The position numbers were made by a program, and so were the translations under genes. Below the pieces are notes generated by a model. It saw nothing but the letters and a program-made list of their open reading frames with translations, did no database searches and was not told the origin of the DNA. This document shows positions 40,789-49,781 of a stretch of DNA of 64,000 bases, one piece after another (the stretch's first letter is position 1; each line of letters starts with the position of its first letter). The DNA is from an uncultured Oscillospiraceae bacterium (GTDB taxonomy: Bacteria > Bacillota > Clostridia > Oscillospirales > Oscillospiraceae). The stretch spans positions 138,309 through 202,308 of the forward strand of contig CAKTOH010000002.1 of assembly GCA_934589705.1 (NCBI GenBank), in the 5' to 3' direction.

Positions 40789-41883
40789 TCAAGTTTCTGT
40801 AGGCACCGGGATTTCGGTTCTCCCGCCGCCGGGATAGACGGAATAATCCCAGACGTAGCCCTCCATTTCTTCCTCCGTGCGCTGGGTGTACTTTCCCTCC
40901 TCGCTGCACCGCAGAAGATCCACATGGTAGTAGGTATCCCCGTCCAGCACCAGATTCCAGGTCCAGGGTTCTCCCGCCCGGGTACCCGTGACGCACAGGC
41001 AGGTCAGCTCCGCGTCCCGGCACATGGCGGCATAGACCTGGGCAAAAGCCCGGCTGTCTCCGATGCCATGGCGCAGCAGGCTGTAAGCGGGGGTGATGGA
41101 GGTCTCCTGCTTATAGTCAAAGCGTTCCATCAGGAAGGCGTAGAGCTGGGAAAACTTCTGATAGTCGTCCCCGTCTCCGCTGACGTACAGCTTGGCCGAC
41201 TCGAAAATGGGCTTCACCTGAGCCTGCATCCGGCGCAGAGAATCCCGGCTGGTCTGATAGGAGAAAATCAGCTCCACCAGCCGGCTGGTGCCGTTGCCGT
41301 AAACCGCCTCGGTGACTTGCGGGGTCTCCATAACGCTTTCCGGGTGGTCGCTGGCGTAGTCCTGGACGTACTGGATAAAGTCCGCCTTGGTATATTCCCC
41401 GATGAGAATCACGATTCCCGCCTCGTACCCCTCCAGAGCATTGGCAATGATTCGCTTGGCCTGCTCCGTGTCCGCCGCCCGGCGAATCCGCTGAAGCTCC
41501 GTGGTATTGCGCTTATAGGTAATGGCCACGGACACCGCCGGCAGGCCGCTGCTGGCACCGATCTCATAATCGATGTTCTCCACGGCGTAGGCACCGATGG
41601 GGTCATTGAGCATGGCGCTGCGCACCGCCCGGGCCACCCCGGCCTCCAGATTTTTCGCCGGATAGTCTTCCACATGGATGGCGGCCACCTCCGTGCCGGA
41701 GGCGATGAGCTGCTTTAAGGCCGCCAGGAACTCCCGATAATTGGAAGCCGTCACCGTGTCGGTGTGGCCGCTCTGCCGGGGCACCTGATGGGGCTCCACG
41801 GAAACAAAGCTGCCGTTCATCCAGCCGCAGCCACTTAAAAGAACGCTCAGCGTCAACACCAGCGTCAGAAGCTTTGCTTTCAC
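40789..41883 (-). CDS. Lipoprotein with degenerate transglutaminase-like domain
   Basis: This 364-residue lipoprotein starts at a GTG with GGGGGAG five bases upstream and has the lipobox LLSGC, so it is exported and lipid-anchored. The C-terminal 110 residues resemble a transglutaminase-like core, YSLLRHGIGDSRAFAQVYAAM then PWTWNLVLDGDTYYHVDL. The usual catalytic Cys (in the G-x-C-x-G-x-A context) is Ser here, and the usual catalytic His before WN is Thr, so it is probably inactive and may bind rather than cut peptides. It follows the YitT gene by 13 bp and is the last gene of the topoisomerase operon. The N-terminal 240 residues match nothing I know. Confidence 0.75.
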   Translation of the reverse strand: MKAKLLTLVLTLSVLLSGCGWMNGSFVSVEPHQVPRQSGHTDTVTASNYREFLAALKQLIASGTEVAAIHVEDYPAKNLEAGVARAVRSAMLNDPIGAYAVENIDYEIGASSGLPAVSVAITYKRNTTELQRIRRAADTEQAKRIIANALEGYEAGIVILIGEYTKADFIQYVQDYASDHPESVMETPQVTEAVYGNGTSRLVELIFSYQTSRDSLRRMQAQVKPIFESAKLYVSGDGDDYQKFSQLYAFLMERFDYKQETSITPAYSLLRHGIGDSRAFAQVYAAMCRDAELTCLCVTGTRAGEPWTWNLVLDGDTYYHVDLLRCSEEGKYTQRTEEEMEGYVWDYSVYPGGGRTEIPVPTET

Positions 41884-41896
41884 GGTTTCTCCCCCT

Positions 41897-42760
41897 TTAT
41901 AGTGCATCCCGCCGATACCGGCGGAAGCCGTCGCCCAGCACCTGGTGAGCCTCCTGCACGATCACAAAGGCATCCGGGTCGATCTCCATGACCAGCTCTT
42001 TCAGCTCCGTAATCTGCTGCCGCTTGACGGCGGTGAGCACCACCTTCATTTCCCGGTGGGTAAAGCTGCCCTCTCCGTTCAGGAAGGTGGCTCCCCTGTC
42101 CAGCCGGGCGGAAATGGCCTCCGCCACCTGCTGGTGCTCCTTGGTGATAATCAGAGCCACCTTGGAGTAGTCGAAGCGGTAAATTACCGCGTCCATGACC
42201 TTGCCGCACAGAAACACCGTAATGCCGGTGTACAGGGCCTTATTCAGATCCCGGAATACCAGGCCCGTAATTACCGCCACCACCGCGTCAAAGCACATGG
42301 AAATCTGGCCGATTGGAATGTCCCGCCAGCGCAGCTTCAAAAGCCGCACCACAATGTCCGAGCCGCCGGTGGAAGCACCGGAAGAAAAAACCATTCCCAG
42401 TCCCAGGCCGCACAATGTGCCGCCGTACAGGGCCCCCACCAGCGTCTCCATATGGGGCATGGGCACTCCGGCGAACAGGTCAATGAGGGCAGAGCTGACC
42501 AGCATTCCCAGGAGCGACCCCAGGAAAAACCGCCGCCCCACCTTCAGTCCGGCCAGGCCAAACAGAGGCAGGTTGATGAAAATCGACACGGCGCCCACGC
42601 TGCCGAAGCCCAGAAGCTCCACTAAGATCAGCGCCACACCGGAAATGCCGCCGGTGCTGATCTCGTTGGGAAGCAAAAAGCAGGAAAAGCCCAGGGCGAA
42701 CAGGGCGCTTCCCAGCACGGTTCCCGCAATCAGATTTGCGCTGCTTCGCAATGCTTTCAT
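41897..42760 (-). CDS. YitT-family membrane protein
   Basis: This 287-residue protein has five to six N-terminal membrane segments (NLIAGTVLGSALFALGFSCFLLP, GGISGVALILVELL, GMVFSSGASTGGSDIVVRLL) and a C-terminal soluble DUF2179 domain (VALIITKEHQQVAEAISARLDRGATFLNGEG) typical of YitT-type proteins. The physiological role of the family is not settled; a transporter is suspected. It begins three bases after the topoisomerase A stop and is followed by the lipoprotein gene in the same operon. Confidence 0.92.
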   Translation of the reverse strand: MKALRSSANLIAGTVLGSALFALGFSCFLLPNEISTGGISGVALILVELLGFGSVGAVSIFINLPLFGLAGLKVGRRFFLGSLLGMLVSSALIDLFAGVPMPHMETLVGALYGGTLCGLGLGMVFSSGASTGGSDIVVRLLKLRWRDIPIGQISMCFDAVVAVITGLVFRDLNKALYTGITVFLCGKVMDAVIYRFDYSKVALIITKEHQQVAEAISARLDRGATFLNGEGSFTHREMKVVLTAVKRQQITELKELVMEIDPDAFVIVQEAHQVLGDGFRRYRRDAL

Positions 42761-42763
42761 GGC

Positions 42764-45007
42764 TCAAACCTCAAAGGACTGCTGCTTATCCGCAGAGTCC
42801 TCTTCTTTCAGGAGCATTCCCGCGGAAGGGATGGTCTTCGTCCGGTAGCGGCCGGGGTTTGCAATGCCGCTTTCCTCCAGCAGCCGGGCATCCTGCAAAA
42901 CCGCCTTCTTTTTCAGGGTCATCACCGCCACGCCCTGGGTGTTGCGGGTCGTCTTGGGCAGCAGCTGGGCGGTGGAGAAGACGGCGGCTCTGCCGTCGGA
43001 AGAATACAGAGCAATCTGGGCATCCTCCTCCAGCACCATGGCCGCAGCCAGAGGGCTCTTGTCCGAGTAGGCGCCGGTGAGCTTCTTCCGGTTGGTTTTC
43101 GTCTCGTAGGCGGACAGAGGAACCTTAGCCGCCTTGCCGTTTTCGAAGAAGAAGAGCACAAAGCCCTTGTAATCCCCGCAGAATTGGAGGGACACCAGGT
43201 TCTCTCCCGGCTCAAAGCCCAGCTTCTGGGGCAGGTAGTCGCCCAGGAGCGAGGCCTTGCCGTCGTCAAAGTCGGATAGTCTTGACTTGTAGCACTGGAA
43301 CTTATCGGTAAATACCAGGAATTCCGCCCGGTTGGTAGTCTCCCGGGTGAAGGACAGGCTGTCGCCCTCCTTGAACTTCTGCTCGCCGCTCATCCGCAGG
43401 GACTGGGCGGTGATTTTCTTGAGATACCCTTCCTTGGACACAAACACCGTCACCGGGTAATCCGGCACCGGCTCCTCCTCGTCCTCGGGGGCCGTCTCGG
43501 AAACGTTGTAGAGAATTTCCGTTTTCCGGGGCTGGCCGTACTTCTTGGAGACCTCCTGAAGCTCGGAAATAATCACGTTTTTCAGCTTCCGGGAGCTTTC
43601 CAGCGTGGCGCGCATGTCGGCGATCTCCTGCTCCAGCTGAGAAATGGCCTTGGTCTGCTTGAGAATGTATTCCTTGTTGATGTTGCGCAGCTTGATTTCC
43701 GCCACGAAATTGGCCTGAATCTCATCGATGCCGAACTCGATCATCAGGTTCGGCACCACCTCGCTGTCCATTTCCGTCTCCCGGATGACCCGGATGGCCT
43801 TGTCAATGTCCAGCAAAATCCGTTCCAGACCCTTGAGCAGGTGGAGCTTTTCCTCCTTCTTGCCGATCTGGAAGAAGAGCCGCCGCTTGATGCAGTCGGT
43901 GCGCCAGGCCGTCCACTCGTCGAGAATTTCTCCCACGCCCATGACCCGGGGCATTCCCGCAATCAGGATATTGAAGTTGCAGGGGAAGGAATCCTGAAGG
44001 GTGGTCATCCGGAAGAGCTTCTGCATCAGCTTGTCCGGGTCAACGCCCCGTTTCAGATCAATGGTCAGCTTCAGACCGCCCAGGTCGGTCTCGTCCCGCA
44101 TGTCGGCGATTTCCCGGATTTTTCCCGCCTTGATCAGCTCCGCCACCTTGTCCATAATGACCTCGGTGGCCGTGGTGTAGGGAATCTCCGTGATTTCAAT
44201 GAGGTTTCCTTCCTTGACATAGCGCCACTTGGCCCGGAGCCTGAAGCTGCCCCGGCCGGTGGAATAGATTTCCCGGGTGGCCGTCTCGTCAAAGAGCAGC
44301 TCCCCGCCGGTGGAAAAATCCGGGCCGGGCAGGGTCTCCAGAATGTCGTGGTCAGGGTTTTTCATCAGGGCAATGGCGGTATCGCAGACCTCCTTCAGAT
44401 TGAAGGAGCAGATGTTGGAGGCCATGCCCACGGCGATGCCCTGATTGGCAGACACCAGCACATTGGGGAAGGTGGTGGGAAGCAGACTGGGCTCTTTCAT
44501 GGTAGCGTCGTAGTTATCCACCATGTCCACAGTGTCGCTGTCGATGTCCTTGAAAATTTCCCCGCAGATGCCGTCCAGCTTGGCCTCCGTGTACCGGGAG
44601 GCGGCGTAGGCCATATCCCGGGAATAGACCTTGCCGAAGTTGCCCTTGGAGTCCACGAAGGGGTGCAGCAGCGTCTCGTTGCCCCGGGCAAGGCGCACCA
44701 TGGTCTCATAAATGGCCGCGTCGCCGTGGGGGTTCAGCCGCATGGTCTGACCCACAATATTGGCCGATTTGGTTCTGCCGCCGTTCAGAAGCCCCATTTT
44801 GTACATGGTGTACAGAAGCTTCCGATGGGAGGGCTTGAAGCCGTCGATTTCCGGAATGGCCCGGGAGACGATGACGGACATGGCATAGGGCATATAGTTG
44901 ATTTCCAGCGTCTCGGAAATCGCCTGCTCAACGGTGGAGCCGTGAAGCCCCATAATTCCGTCGGTATTCACTTTTTTCTTTTCGGGTTCCTTGTTTTTTC
45001 TTGCCAT
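42764..45007 (-). CDS. Type IIA topoisomerase subunit A (ParC/GyrA-like)
   Basis: This 747-residue protein is the DNA-breaking subunit of a type IIA topoisomerase. The winged-helix region includes RAIPEIDGFKPSHRKLLYTMY and NPHGDAAIYETMVRLA. The catalytic tyrosine is in AASRYTEAKL, followed by the tower and coiled-coil gate and beta-pinwheel repeats towards the C-terminus. No GyrA-box-like QRRGGRG motif is evident, so it is more like topoisomerase IV or the second clostridial topoisomerase than gyrase. It is 11 bp downstream of its B subunit, the first gene of a four-gene operon with yitT and the lipoprotein. In the quinolone-resistance region it reads HGDAAIYE, where Ala replaces the usual Ser/Thr. 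Confidence 0.92.
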   Translation of the reverse strand: MARKNKEPEKKKVNTDGIMGLHGSTVEQAISETLEINYMPYAMSVIVSRAIPEIDGFKPSHRKLLYTMYKMGLLNGGRTKSANIVGQTMRLNPHGDAAIYETMVRLARGNETLLHPFVDSKGNFGKVYSRDMAYAASRYTEAKLDGICGEIFKDIDSDTVDMVDNYDATMKEPSLLPTTFPNVLVSANQGIAVGMASNICSFNLKEVCDTAIALMKNPDHDILETLPGPDFSTGGELLFDETATREIYSTGRGSFRLRAKWRYVKEGNLIEITEIPYTTATEVIMDKVAELIKAGKIREIADMRDETDLGGLKLTIDLKRGVDPDKLMQKLFRMTTLQDSFPCNFNILIAGMPRVMGVGEILDEWTAWRTDCIKRRLFFQIGKKEEKLHLLKGLERILLDIDKAIRVIRETEMDSEVVPNLMIEFGIDEIQANFVAEIKLRNINKEYILKQTKAISQLEQEIADMRATLESSRKLKNVIISELQEVSKKYGQPRKTEILYNVSETAPEDEEEPVPDYPVTVFVSKEGYLKKITAQSLRMSGEQKFKEGDSLSFTRETTNRAEFLVFTDKFQCYKSRLSDFDDGKASLLGDYLPQKLGFEPGENLVSLQFCGDYKGFVLFFFENGKAAKVPLSAYETKTNRKKLTGAYSDKSPLAAAMVLEEDAQIALYSSDGRAAVFSTAQLLPKTTRNTQGVAVMTLKKKAVLQDARLLEESGIANPGRYRTKTIPSAGMLLKEEDSADKQQSFEV

Positions 45008-45018
45008 ATTCCGCTCCT

Positions 45019-46998
45019 TTAGGAAATATCTGCCAGTTCCAGGTAACGGGCACCGTTTTCCGCGATGAAATTCTTCCGCTCCTGGAGCGCGTCCCCCAAC
45101 AGCACGTCAAAATAGTGGGCGGTGCGCTCGGCATCCTCTGGCATGACCTTGATGAGCCGCCGGGTCTCCGGGTTCATGGTGGTCATCCACATCATCTCCG
45201 GGTCGTTTTCGCCAAGACCCTTGGAGCGCTGGATGGTCACCTTCTTGCCCTCCAGGTCCTTGAGAATTTTCACCTTTTCCTGCTCGTTGTAGGCAAACCA
45301 GGTCTTGTCCTTGCAGGTGATTTCAAACAGCGGGGATTCCGCGATATACACATAGCCGTCCCGGATCAAGGTGGGGCACAGCCGGTAGAGCATGGTCAGA
45401 ATCAGGGTGCGGATCTGGAAGCCGTCCACGTCCGCATCGGTACAGATGACCACCTTATTCCAGCGCAGGGCGGACAGATCGAAGCTCGAAAGCTCCTTGG
45501 CCTTCTTGCCCTGAACCTCCACGCCGCAGCCCAGAACCTTCATCAGGTCCGTGATAATGGGGCTTCCGAAGATTTTGCCGTAGTCCGCTTTCAGGCAGTT
45601 GAGGATCTTGCCCCGGACAGGCATAATGCCCTGGAACTCCGCGTCCCGGCTCATTTTCACGCTGCCCAGAGCGGAATCGCCCTCCACGATATACAGCTCC
45701 CGCGCAGCCGCGTCCTTACTGCGGCAGTCCACGAACTTCTGCACCCGATTGGAAATATCGATGGAGCCGGACAGCTTTTTCTTAACGCTGGTCTTGGTCT
45801 TCTCCGCGGACTCCCGGGCCCGCTTGTTGACCAAAATCTGCTCCGCGGCCTTGGCGGCCTCCTGGGCGTTCTCAATAAACCAGACCTGGAGCTGCTCCTT
45901 GAAAAAGGCCGTCATGGCCTCCTGGGTGAACTTGGAGTTGACGCTCTTTTTGGTCTGGTTTTCAAAGCAGCCGATGGTGGAAAAGCAGTTGGTCACCAGC
46001 ACCAGAGAGTCCTGGATGTCCTGGAAAATGATCTTGTTCTCGCTTTTCGTATACTTATTGTTGTCCCGGAGGTACTTGTCAAAGGCCGCGGTGAAGCCGC
46101 TGCGCACCGCCTTGTCCGGGCTTCCGCCGTACTCCAGCCAGGAGGAATTGTGGTAATACTCAATGTGGCTCAGCTGCTTACTGAAGCAGAAGGAGGCGGT
46201 GATTTTCAGCTTCATTTCCGGCCGGTTCTCCGCGTCCCGACCCCGGCGCTCGGTCTCCCAGTATACGGGCATGGTGAAGGCATTGTCCCCCACCAGCTCC
46301 TCGATATACTCCCGGATGCCGCCCATGTAGCAGTATTCCTCTTCCTCAAAGGTCTTGCCCACCTGGTTGCGGAATTTGAAGCGAACCCCCTGGTTCACCA
46401 CCGCCTGACGGCGGAGCACATCCCGGTAGTACTCCACGGGGATGTTGATGTCCGTGAAGACCTCCCTGTCTGGCTTCCAGCGGAAGCAGGAGCCGGTTTT
46501 CTTCCGGTCGGCAGGGCTTTTTTTCAGGCCGCCGATGTTTCTGCCCTTTTCAAAATGCAGATCGTAGCGGAAGCCGTCTCTGCGGATGGTGGCATCGAAA
46601 TACTCCGAGGCATACTGGGTAGCGCAGGAGCCAAGGCCGTTCAGCCCCAGGGAATACTCGTAATTTTCTCCGTTTTCGCCGTACTTGCCGCCGGCGTACA
46701 TTTCGCAGAACACCAGTTCCCAGTTGTACCGCTTTTCCTTCTCGTTGTAGTCCACCGGGCAGCCCCGGCCGAAGTCCTCCACCTCCACGCTCAAGTCTTC
46801 GTAGCGGGTGACGATGATGGTATCGCCGTGGCCTTCCCTGGCCTCGTCGATGGCGTTGGAGAGGATTTCAAACACCGCGTGCTTGCAGCCCTCCAGGTCA
46901 TCGGAGCCGAAGATAACCGCGGGACGCTTGCGCACCCGATCCTCGCCCTTGAGCATGGAGATGCTGGAATTTCCGTACTGTTCCTGTTTTTTTGCCAT
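45019..46998 (-). CDS. Type IIA topoisomerase subunit B (ParE/GyrB-like)
   Basis: This 659-residue ATPase subunit drives strand passage. The GHKL ATP site is visible in ILSNAIDEAREGHGD, VEDFGRGCPVDY and LNGLGSCATQYASEYF. The transducer has VNQGVRFKF and the TOPRIM domain LYIVEGDSALGSVK, then VICTDADVDGFQIRTLIL and the C-terminal MWMTTMNPETRRLIKV. In the first TOPRIM motif it reads EGDSA as in other type IIA enzymes, while the DADVDG motif has Ala-Asp-Val in place of the common D-x-D-x-D form DADVDG/DPDVDG. The family is divergent from canonical GyrB and typical of Clostridia. It is followed by subunit A. Confidence 0.92.
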   Translation of the reverse strand: MAKKQEQYGNSSISMLKGEDRVRKRPAVIFGSDDLEGCKHAVFEILSNAIDEAREGHGDTIIVTRYEDLSVEVEDFGRGCPVDYNEKEKRYNWELVFCEMYAGGKYGENGENYEYSLGLNGLGSCATQYASEYFDATIRRDGFRYDLHFEKGRNIGGLKKSPADRKKTGSCFRWKPDREVFTDINIPVEYYRDVLRRQAVVNQGVRFKFRNQVGKTFEEEEYCYMGGIREYIEELVGDNAFTMPVYWETERRGRDAENRPEMKLKITASFCFSKQLSHIEYYHNSSWLEYGGSPDKAVRSGFTAAFDKYLRDNNKYTKSENKIIFQDIQDSLVLVTNCFSTIGCFENQTKKSVNSKFTQEAMTAFFKEQLQVWFIENAQEAAKAAEQILVNKRARESAEKTKTSVKKKLSGSIDISNRVQKFVDCRSKDAAARELYIVEGDSALGSVKMSRDAEFQGIMPVRGKILNCLKADYGKIFGSPIITDLMKVLGCGVEVQGKKAKELSSFDLSALRWNKVVICTDADVDGFQIRTLILTMLYRLCPTLIRDGYVYIAESPLFEITCKDKTWFAYNEQEKVKILKDLEGKKVTIQRSKGLGENDPEMMWMTTMNPETRRLIKVMPEDAERTAHYFDVLLGDALQERKNFIAENGARYLELADIS

Positions 46999-47106
46999 AA
47001 TTTCATAACCTGCCTAAGCATTCCATAATAAATCCAGTATATTATACGCAAAAAGAAGCGGAAAGTCAAGAAATCCCACCGGCACGGGAAAAACCGCAAT
47101 TGCCTC

Positions 47107-47135
47107 TTGTTTTTTTCGGCACGAACGGTTATAAT
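47107..47135 (+). promoter_or_regulatory. Promoter of the DUF1858 gene
   Basis: TTGTTT, 17 bases, consensus TATAAT, 29 bases before the ATG, which has AAAGGAGG upstream. Confidence 0.7.
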
Positions 47136-47164
47136 ATGCGCAGAAATAAAAGGAGGTCATTTTC

Positions 47165-47398
47165 ATGGCTGTTAAGATTGAGAAAAATACCATTATCGGC
47201 GACGTTCTGGACATTGCGCCCCAGGCCGCTCCCCTGTTCTTTGCCATCGGTATGCACTGCCTGGGCTGCCCCTCTTCCCGGGGCGAGACCGTGGAGGAAG
47301 CCTGCATGGTGCACGGCGTGGACTGCGAGCCCTTCCTGGCTCAGCTGAACCAGTTCCTGGAGGCCTACGAGGCTGCCGAGGCCGAGAAAAAGGTTTAA
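47165..47398 (+). CDS. DUF1858 redox-disulfide protein
   Basis: This 77-residue protein belongs to DUF1858, the hybrid-cluster-protein-associated redox disulfide family. Its key feature is the cysteine pair in GMHCLGCPSSRGE, in a compact helical domain. It likely acts as a small thiol or metal-handling protein in anaerobic metabolism, but no hybrid-cluster protein gene is near. It has a strong promoter, AAAGGAGG ribosome site and its own terminator, suggesting abundant expression. Confidence 0.92.
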   Translation: MAVKIEKNTIIGDVLDIAPQAAPLFFAIGMHCLGCPSSRGETVEEACMVHGVDCEPFLAQLNQFLEAYEAAEAEKKV

Positions 47399-47410
47399 GT
47401 GAATTCTTGG

Positions 47411-47440
47411 ACGGGAGCGGCTGAGCCGCTCCCGTTTTTT
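47411..47440 (+). terminator. DUF1858 gene terminator
   Basis: A perfect 11-bp stem ACGGGAGCGGC/GCCGCTCCCGT followed by six T residues. Confidence 0.92.
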
Positions 47441-47451
47441 CGGAGGAAATT

Positions 47452-48111
47452 ATGACGAACGTCCCCTTATCTTCCCGGCTTTTGGCCTGCGCCGCCTTCG
47501 TCCGACCCGGCGAGCGGGTGGCGGACGTAGGCTGTGACCACGGCTATCTGAGCCTCCATCTGCTCCAATCCGGTGTGGCCGGGCACGTCTACGCCTCCGA
47601 TGTCCGGGAAGGGCCTCTGGGCAGTGCCCGGCGGAACGCTGCCCACTTCGGTGTGTCCGAAAAAATCGACTTTTTCCTGTGCGACGGAGTTCAGGGGCTT
47701 CCACGGGATTTTGACGTGCTCATCTGCGCGGGCATGGGAGCGGATACCATGATCTCCATCCTGGAAGCCGCCCCCTGGCTTCAGGGCGGCGCCTACCGGC
47801 TGATTCTCCAATGCCAGAGCAAAACCCCTAGCCTTCGGCGATACTTAAGCGATATCGGTTGGGAAATCGCTCAGGAGACTGCCCTCCGGGACGGGCGGTT
47901 TCTCTACACGGTGATGGAGGTGCTGTGGGATCCGGCGGCTCCAAAGCTCACCGCCGGGCAGTGTCACTTCTCCCCGGCTCTGGCCCGCTGCACCGCCCCG
48001 GAGGCGGCGGAATACCGCCGGTGGGTGCTGGATTTGCTGCGGCTTGCGGCTGAGCACCGGCCGGAGGACGAAATTTGTCAGGCTCTTACGGAATTGGAGG
48101 AAAACACATGA
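47452..48111 (+). CDS. trmK: tRNA (adenine-22-N1)-methyltransferase
   Basis: This 219-residue Rossmann-fold enzyme methylates N1 of A22 in tRNAs. The SAM-binding motif VADVGCDHGYLSLHLLQS, the ASDVREGPLGSARRNA acidic loop, DVLICAGMGADTMISILEAAP and LILQCQSKTPSLRRYL are typical of TrmK. Its stop overlaps the nif3 start (ATGA), the usual trmK-nif3 arrangement of Firmicutes. The ATG follows GGAGGAAATT just after the preceding terminator. Confidence 0.95.
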   Translation: MTNVPLSSRLLACAAFVRPGERVADVGCDHGYLSLHLLQSGVAGHVYASDVREGPLGSARRNAAHFGVSEKIDFFLCDGVQGLPRDFDVLICAGMGADTMISILEAAPWLQGGAYRLILQCQSKTPSLRRYLSDIGWEIAQETALRDGRFLYTVMEVLWDPAAPKLTAGQCHFSPALARCTAPEAAEYRRWVLDLLRLAAEHRPEDEICQALTELEENT

Positions 48112-48899
48112 CAACCGTCGGCGATATTCTGGACTATCTGGAAACCCTGGCTCCCCGCTCCATGAAGATGGACTGGGACAACGTAGGGCTGCTGTGCGGC
48201 GGAAAGAGCCGCCCGGTGACGAAGGTGCTGGTGGCTCTCGACCCCTTCGAGGGCGTTTGCCGGGAGGCAAAGGAATGGGGGGCGGAGCTGATTGTCACCC
48301 ATCATCCCCTGATTTTCAATCCTCTCAAGGCCGTCACCGATGAAACCGCCCTGGGCCGCTCCATCCAGCTGCTGTGCGCCAGCGGCATCAGCGTGATCAA
48401 CGCCCACACCAACTTAGACTGCGCCCCCGGCGGGGTCAACGACTGTCTGGCCGCCGCCTTGGGTTTGCGGGATGTCCGGGTCATTGACCCCCAGGGCACC
48501 GACGAACTAGGCCGGGAATGGGGGCTGCTTCGGATGGGCACGGTGGAGTGCCAGCCCCTTCCCGAATTTCTGCCCCGGGTAAAAAACGCCCTGCACTGCC
48601 AGGGTCTTCGCTATGTCGATGGCGGCAAGCCGGTGCACCGGGTGGCTGTGGGCGGCGGTGCCTGCGCCTCCGAGTGGCAGGACGCATTGCACGCCGGATG
48701 CGACACGCTTGTCACCGCCGACGCCAAATACAATCAGTTCTGGGATGCCCGGGATGCCGGGCTGACCCTCATCGACGCCGGGCATTTCCCCACGGAAAAT
48801 CCGGTGGTTTCCCTACTGGCGGAGAAAATCGGGGCGGCTTTTCCGGCTGTTACCGTAAAAATCTCCAAAACCCACGCCGACTGCATGAAATTCTTCTGA
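48108..48899 (+). CDS. Nif3-like dinuclear metal-centre protein
   Basis: This 263-residue protein of the Nif3/YqfO family forms toroidal hexamers with a two-metal centre; its cellular role is unsettled, though GTP cyclohydrolase I type 2 activity has been proposed for relatives. Metal ligands are visible in VTHHPLIFNP (two His), NAHTNLDCAPGGVND and the C-terminal DAGHFPTEN. The start at 48108 overlaps the trmK stop and has GGAGG upstream. Length is typical for the short form without the PII-like insert. Confidence 0.93.
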   Translation: MTTVGDILDYLETLAPRSMKMDWDNVGLLCGGKSRPVTKVLVALDPFEGVCREAKEWGAELIVTHHPLIFNPLKAVTDETALGRSIQLLCASGISVINAHTNLDCAPGGVNDCLAAALGLRDVRVIDPQGTDELGREWGLLRMGTVECQPLPEFLPRVKNALHCQGLRYVDGGKPVHRVAVGGGACASEWQDALHAGCDTLVTADAKYNQFWDARDAGLTLIDAGHFPTENPVVSLLAEKIGAAFPAVTVKISKTHADCMKFF

Positions 48900-48905
48900 A
48901 GTGGG

Positions 48906-48934
48906 TTGATTTTTTGCTTTTGTTCTGTTAAAAT
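48906..48934 (+). promoter_or_regulatory. yebC promoter
   Basis: TTGATT, 17 bases, TAAAAT, 44 bases before the yebC start. Confidence 0.6.
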
Positions 48935-48978
48935 AGGTAAGCTATTTTCATAAATTAACCAGAAAGGGTAGAGATACA

Positions 48979-49707
48979 ATGTCCGGACATTCCAAATGGC
49001 ATAACATTCAGAAAACCAAGGGCGCGCAGGATGCCAAGCGCGCGGCTGCCTTCACCAAGATCGCCAAGGAGCTGATCGTGGCGGTGAAGGAGGGCGGCAG
49101 CGCCGATCCCGCCTACAACTCCCGGCTGGCTACCGTCATCACCAAGGCCAAGGCCGCCAACATGCCCAACGACAACATCAAGCGGTGCCTGGAGAAGGCT
49201 GCCGGTGCCGGTGGGGACAACTACGAGACCATCACCTACGAAGGCTACGGCCCCGGCGGCGTGGCCGTCATCGTGGAGACCATGACCGACAACCGGAACC
49301 GAACCGCCGGTTCCATGCGTCATCACTTCGATAAGTTCGGCGGCAACCTGGGCGCCACCGGCTGCGTCAGCTGGTCCTTTGACAAGAAGGGCGTGCTGGT
49401 CATCGACAACTCCGAGGGCGAACTGGAAGAGGATGCCGTGATGATGGACGCCATGGACTGCGGCGCCGACGACTTTGAGGCCGAGGACGATATGTTCACC
49501 GTCTACACCGACCCCGACGACTTCAACGCCGTGGCCGATGCCCTGACCGCCAAGGGCTACACCTTCGTCTCCGCCCAGATCGAGATGGTTCCCCAGAACT
49601 ATCAGAAGCTGGAGTCCGAGGAGCAGATCTCCCAGATGGAGAAGCTGCTGGACATCATGGAGGACGACGACGACGTCCAGAACGTCTGGCATAACTGGGA
49701 AGAGTAA
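48979..49707 (+). CDS. yebC: YebC/PmpR-family protein
   Basis: This 242-residue protein starts MSGHSKWHNIQKTKGAQDAK, the strongly conserved YebC N-terminus, and has the NMPNDNIKRCLEKAAG and EGYGPGGVAVIVETMTDNRNR blocks. Family members were described as transcription regulators, and more recently as factors that help ribosomes through polyproline; with efp in the same window the second role fits, but this is inference. It has its own promoter and terminator. Confidence 0.95.
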   Translation: MSGHSKWHNIQKTKGAQDAKRAAAFTKIAKELIVAVKEGGSADPAYNSRLATVITKAKAANMPNDNIKRCLEKAAGAGGDNYETITYEGYGPGGVAVIVETMTDNRNRTAGSMRHHFDKFGGNLGATGCVSWSFDKKGVLVIDNSEGELEEDAVMMDAMDCGADDFEAEDDMFTVYTDPDDFNAVADALTAKGYTFVSAQIEMVPQNYQKLESEEQISQMEKLLDIMEDDDDVQNVWHNWEE

Positions 49708-49728
49708 GCTCATTTTCATAAATTACAA

Positions 49729-49768
49729 CCCCCGACCTACTGATTCGTAGTCAGTAGGTCGGGGGCTT
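49729..49768 (+). terminator. yebC terminator
   Basis: A perfect 15-bp stem CCCCCGACCTACTGA/TCAGTAGGTCGGGGG followed by CTTTC. It lies between convergent genes. Confidence 0.88.
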
Positions 49769-49781
49769 TCCTGTCAATTTA

